Shown in pieces: positions 16,462 through 18,318 of a stretch of 18,318 nucleotides of DNA; position 1 is the stretch's first letter; the number at the start of each line of letters is the position of its first letter. This DNA is from Rhodoferax sp. (lineage in GTDB: Bacteria; Pseudomonadota; Gammaproteobacteria; Burkholderiales; Burkholderiaceae_C). The position numbers and the translations under genes were made by a program. The stretch spans positions 1 to 18,318 of the forward strand of contig JALNWC010000014.1 in NCBI GenBank assembly GCA_023231075.1, in the 5' to 3' direction. Below the pieces are notes generated by a model. That model saw nothing but the letters and a program-made list of their open reading frames with translations, was not told the origin of the DNA and ran no database searches.

Positions 16462-17641
16462 TTCAGGTCTGCAGCGTCTAGCGGACGAAGGCTACCAAGT
16501 CGACGTTCGTGAGCAGCATGTGTTGATACATGGCGTCCCATACGTCACGAGCGGACGTATTGTAGGGATGGGCATACTAGTTTGCCCATATGTGCAGAGC
16601 GCGGGTACAGTTCTGCCGCCGGACAACCATCAAGTCTGGTGGACAGAGGAATATCCGTGTTTCGCCAGTGGACAGCCGATAGAACAGATTAGAAATGAAG
16701 ACGGCGCCAGAGAGCTTTTCTCCGGCTGTTCCATTCGCCATCGCTTTTCGAATAAACCAGATGGTGTAGCGGGCTTCAATGACCATTATTCGAAGCTCGT
16801 TCACTATGTCACATTGATCCAAGCGCAAGCTAAAGCAATCGACCCAAACGTCGACGCACGAAGCGAGCGCCGTGAAGCGCGAGCATATAGCGCTCCGAGC
16901 CCATTCGCCTACGCGGACTCCGCCTCAGCACGGGCCGAGATCCAAGCGACATCCAGCCGTCTCGCGTTGAAACGAGTTGCGATTGTGGGCGTCGGCGGAA
17001 CTGGCGCATATGTTCTTGACCAGATCGCCAAAACGCCGGTCACTGAGATTCATTTGTTCGATGGCGACGTCTTCCTGCAGCACAATGCTTTCAGGGCGCC
17101 CGGGGCCGCTTCCATTGAGGAACTTGCTGAACAGCCGCTCAAGGCCGACTATTTCAGACGCAAGTACGAAGCGATGCACCAGGGAATCGTTGCGCATCCC
17201 TATCACGTGGAGCATGCCAACATCGGCGACTTGGTCGACTTCGATTTCGTATTTGTCTGTGTAGATCGTGGATCTATCCGGCGCCTACTCTTTAAGCATC
17301 TGACTGCGCAGGGAATTCCCTTCATCGATGTCGGCATGAACCTCCAGCTTGTGAAAGCGACTGGAAAGCTGGTCGGTTCCTGCAGATTCACGGTCTGTAC
17401 GCCGGATCAGCAGGATCACTTTGATCAATATGCACCAATGGATGACGACGATGAGGACGCCATCTACCGCCAGAACATTCAGATTGCCGACATGAATGCA
17501 CTGAATGCACAGTTGGCCGTCATGAAGTGGAAGCAATATTTCGGCTTTTATCAAGATGACTTCAATGCGCACAACGGCACCTTCTCAGTGAATTCCATGT
17601 CGTTGGCGCGTGACGTCGTCGTGTTGCCCCGTACGGTATGA
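16436..17641 (+). CDS. E1-like ThiF-family enzyme with N-terminal DUF6791 domain (401 aa)
   Basis: Residues about 10-150 match the DUF6791 type placed before ThiF domains: H-V-L-I-H-G-V-P-Y-V near 28-37, P-P-D-N-H at 61-65, Y-P-C-F at 73-76, F-S-N-K-P at 104-108, and a helix ending A-I-D-P-N-V-D-A-R. The ThiF/E1 adenylation domain follows: G185-V-G-G-T-G190 for ATP, D209-G-D211, and N217 with R220. Cys316 and Cys321 (G-S-C-R-F-T-V-C-T) are candidates for the thioester cysteine or a metal site. Such enzymes adenylate the C-terminus of a ubiquitin-like protein. Cys50, Cys75 and Cys98 in the first domain would matter if it acts as a built-in E2. It overlaps the ubiquitin-like gene by 26 bp and the next gene as ATGA. 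Confidence 0.88.
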   Translation: MLAKPIDPDSGLQRLADEGYQVDVREQHVLIHGVPYVTSGRIVGMGILVCPYVQSAGTVLPPDNHQVWWTEEYPCFASGQPIEQIRNEDGARELFSGCSIRHRFSNKPDGVAGFNDHYSKLVHYVTLIQAQAKAIDPNVDARSERREARAYSAPSPFAYADSASARAEIQATSSRLALKRVAIVGVGGTGAYVLDQIAKTPVTEIHLFDGDVFLQHNAFRAPGAASIEELAEQPLKADYFRRKYEAMHQGIVAHPYHVEHANIGDLVDFDFVFVCVDRGSIRRLLFKHLTAQGIPFIDVGMNLQLVKATGKLVGSCRFTVCTPDQQDHFDQYAPMDDDDEDAIYRQNIQIADMNALNAQLAVMKWKQYFGFYQDDFNAHNGTFSVNSMSLARDVVVLPRTV

Positions 17642-18111
17642 GACTTTCAACAATCCGTCCAGAGTTCGTCGAGTTCATCCCGAGAGAACTCGTGGAGGGG
17701 GTGCTCTACGTCAGCGAGCGCTATCAAACAGCGTCACATAAATGCGCCTGCGGGTGTGGCGAAAAGGTGGTGACCCCGCTGTCTCCGGCTGACTGGCGGC
17801 TACACAAGGATCAAGCTGGGCTTGTGACGCTGCACCCGTCGATAGGGAACTGGAACCATCCCTGTCGCTCACACTATTGGATTCGGAAGAACCGCATTCA
17901 ATGGGCTGGGTCAATGAGCGCCCGCGAGATCGAGCGCGTCAAGCAAAGAGACATCCTCGACAAGGCCCGGTATATCGACCAGGTTAATCGTAAAAAAGTG
18001 GGTCAGGACGTTGAGCCCCGCAACAGCGCGGCAGATTCTCGTTCCAATCAATTGGCGAGCCCCTGGGAACAATTTGTTGCAGGTTTGCAGCGGCTCATTG
18101 GCCTGCGGTAG
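17638..18111 (+). CDS. DUF6527-family protein with Cys/His cluster (157 aa)
   Basis: The first 95 residues match the DUF6527 family: P8-E-F-V-E-F-I-P, L-Y-V-S, then H34-K-C36-A-C38-G-C40-G, then L-S-P-A-D-W-R-L, H66-P-S-I-G-N-W, and P-C76-R-S-H79-Y-W-I. The Cys and His residues could bind one or two metals or form an active site. This family travels with multiubiquitin and DUF6791-ThiF genes; I believe it has been named within the bacterial 'Bub' ubiquitin-like pathways, but I cannot confirm this. It may be an E3-like, protease-like or target-recognition factor. The C-terminal 60 residues are charged and helical and probably variable. The ATG overlaps the E1 stop as ATGA. It is the last gene before the insertion sequence end. 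Confidence 0.85.
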   Translation: MRLSTIRPEFVEFIPRELVEGVLYVSERYQTASHKCACGCGEKVVTPLSPADWRLHKDQAGLVTLHPSIGNWNHPCRSHYWIRKNRIQWAGSMSAREIERVKQRDILDKARYIDQVNRKKVGQDVEPRNSAADSRSNQLASPWEQFVAGLQRLIGLR

Positions 18112-18140
18112 CGCTGCACGCTGCAGTATCCAGCAGGGCA

Positions 18141-18165
18141 CATTCAGCGCTAGCGTGCTGAAATG
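18141..18165 (+). terminator. Imperfect hairpin after the ubiquitin-like operon
   Basis: TTCAGCGC and GTGCTGAA pair (one G-T wobble) around a TAGC loop, and the stem extends by two more pairs past a bulge. It starts 30 bp after the last stop codon. No T-run follows, so if it is a terminator it is a weak one. Confidence 0.35.
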
Positions 18166-18178
18166 CGTGCAACTTACT

Positions 18179-18318
18179 TGCGCACTCGCCCTTCCCCCCG
18201 ATGGCCACCCCAAACTGCTCCACTTATGGCCACCCAAACTGCCCCAGGCAGGACGGCTAAATTATCAACTCTTTGGCCTGTCTGGTTCTGACTTCCTTTC
18301 TTGGTAATTCCTCCCTGA
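18179..18318. mobile_element. Probable IS21-family insertion sequence end (runs off right edge)
   Basis: Two near-identical direct repeats, at 18201-18222 and 18226-18246 (core ATGGCCACCC-AAACTG), lie side by side. Multiple terminal repeats of this kind, with GGCCACC and AAACTG words, are typical of IS21-family ends. The IS21 terminal TG may be the one at 18179-18180, followed by CGCACTCGCCC; that border is inferred. On the minus strand a short open end from 18318 to a TGA at 18265-18267 could be the last codons of istB, the helper ATPase, but 17 codons are too few to be sure. Neither the other IS end nor a target duplication is in the window. Confidence 0.55.

Noticed and set aside
2987..18289. 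CTGTCTGGTTCT present near 2995 and near 18280, possible attachment repeats of an inserted island
   Set aside because: A 12-bp match is expected several times by chance in 18 kb, the right copy lies inside the probable IS21 end, and neither copy is at a tRNA or integrase gene.
1..18318. CRISPR arrays, tRNA or rRNA genes, retron or toxin-antitoxin pairs
   Set aside because: No regularly spaced repeats, no cloverleaf-type or rRNA-like sequence, no reverse transcriptase motif and no recognisable small toxin-antitoxin pair were seen.

Overview
The window looks like part of a mobile or accessory region of a proteobacterium. GC content is moderate to high, and the gene style suggests Burkholderiales or a relative; that is an impression from codon use and families, not a firm assignment. 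It has no ribosomal, tRNA or housekeeping genes. One end carries genes typical of conjugative elements, the other end carries what looks like an IS21-type insertion sequence end, and almost everything between looks like phage defence.

Layout. (1) 1-2546, minus strand: an operon-like row typical of conjugative plasmids or ICEs. In transcription order it holds a secreted protein of unknown role (205 aa), a protein with an LPD7 domain of the kind attached to relaxases (458 aa), a 55-aa protein, and the start of an ArdC-type antirestriction protein that runs off the left edge. A long-spaced perfect 11-bp inverted repeat lies just upstream. (2) 2624-3118: no convincing gene. (3) 3119-13607, minus strand: two giant STAND/NACHT NTPases. 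The first to be transcribed (1469 aa) has its NACHT domain at the extreme N-terminus and a PD-(D/E)xK-like nuclease near the C-terminus. The second (about 1466 aa) has a Cap4-like nuclease at the N-terminus followed by a STAND ATPase, as in some Avs proteins. It is joined by an ATGA overlap to an unrecognised 476-aa protein. (4) 13608-14024: no convincing gene. (5) 14025-18111: a compact divergent unit. Leftward run a CapW/BrxR-family WYL regulator and a patatin-like phospholipase (ATGA overlap). Rightward run a single-domain ubiquitin-like protein, a DUF6791-ThiF E1-like enzyme (26-bp overlap) and a DUF6527 metal-binding-type protein (ATGA overlap). A strong sigma70-type promoter and repeated AT-rich sites fill the 101 bp between the two start codons. 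(6) 18112-18318: a hairpin and then what looks like an IS21-family terminus.

How it may work. The most interesting part is region 5. A patatin phospholipase and a CapW-like repressor are the usual company of CBASS, but no CD-NTase is visible. In its place is a ubiquitin-like conjugation cassette. The likely reading is a defence unit in which CapW holds both arms silent and, on infection, the ubiquitin-like pathway and the lipase act together. The link between the two arms is inferred from gene arrangement only. The two NTPases are separate candidate phage sensors, each carrying its own nuclease effector. ArdC and LPD7 on the flank suggest that the island travels on a conjugative element.
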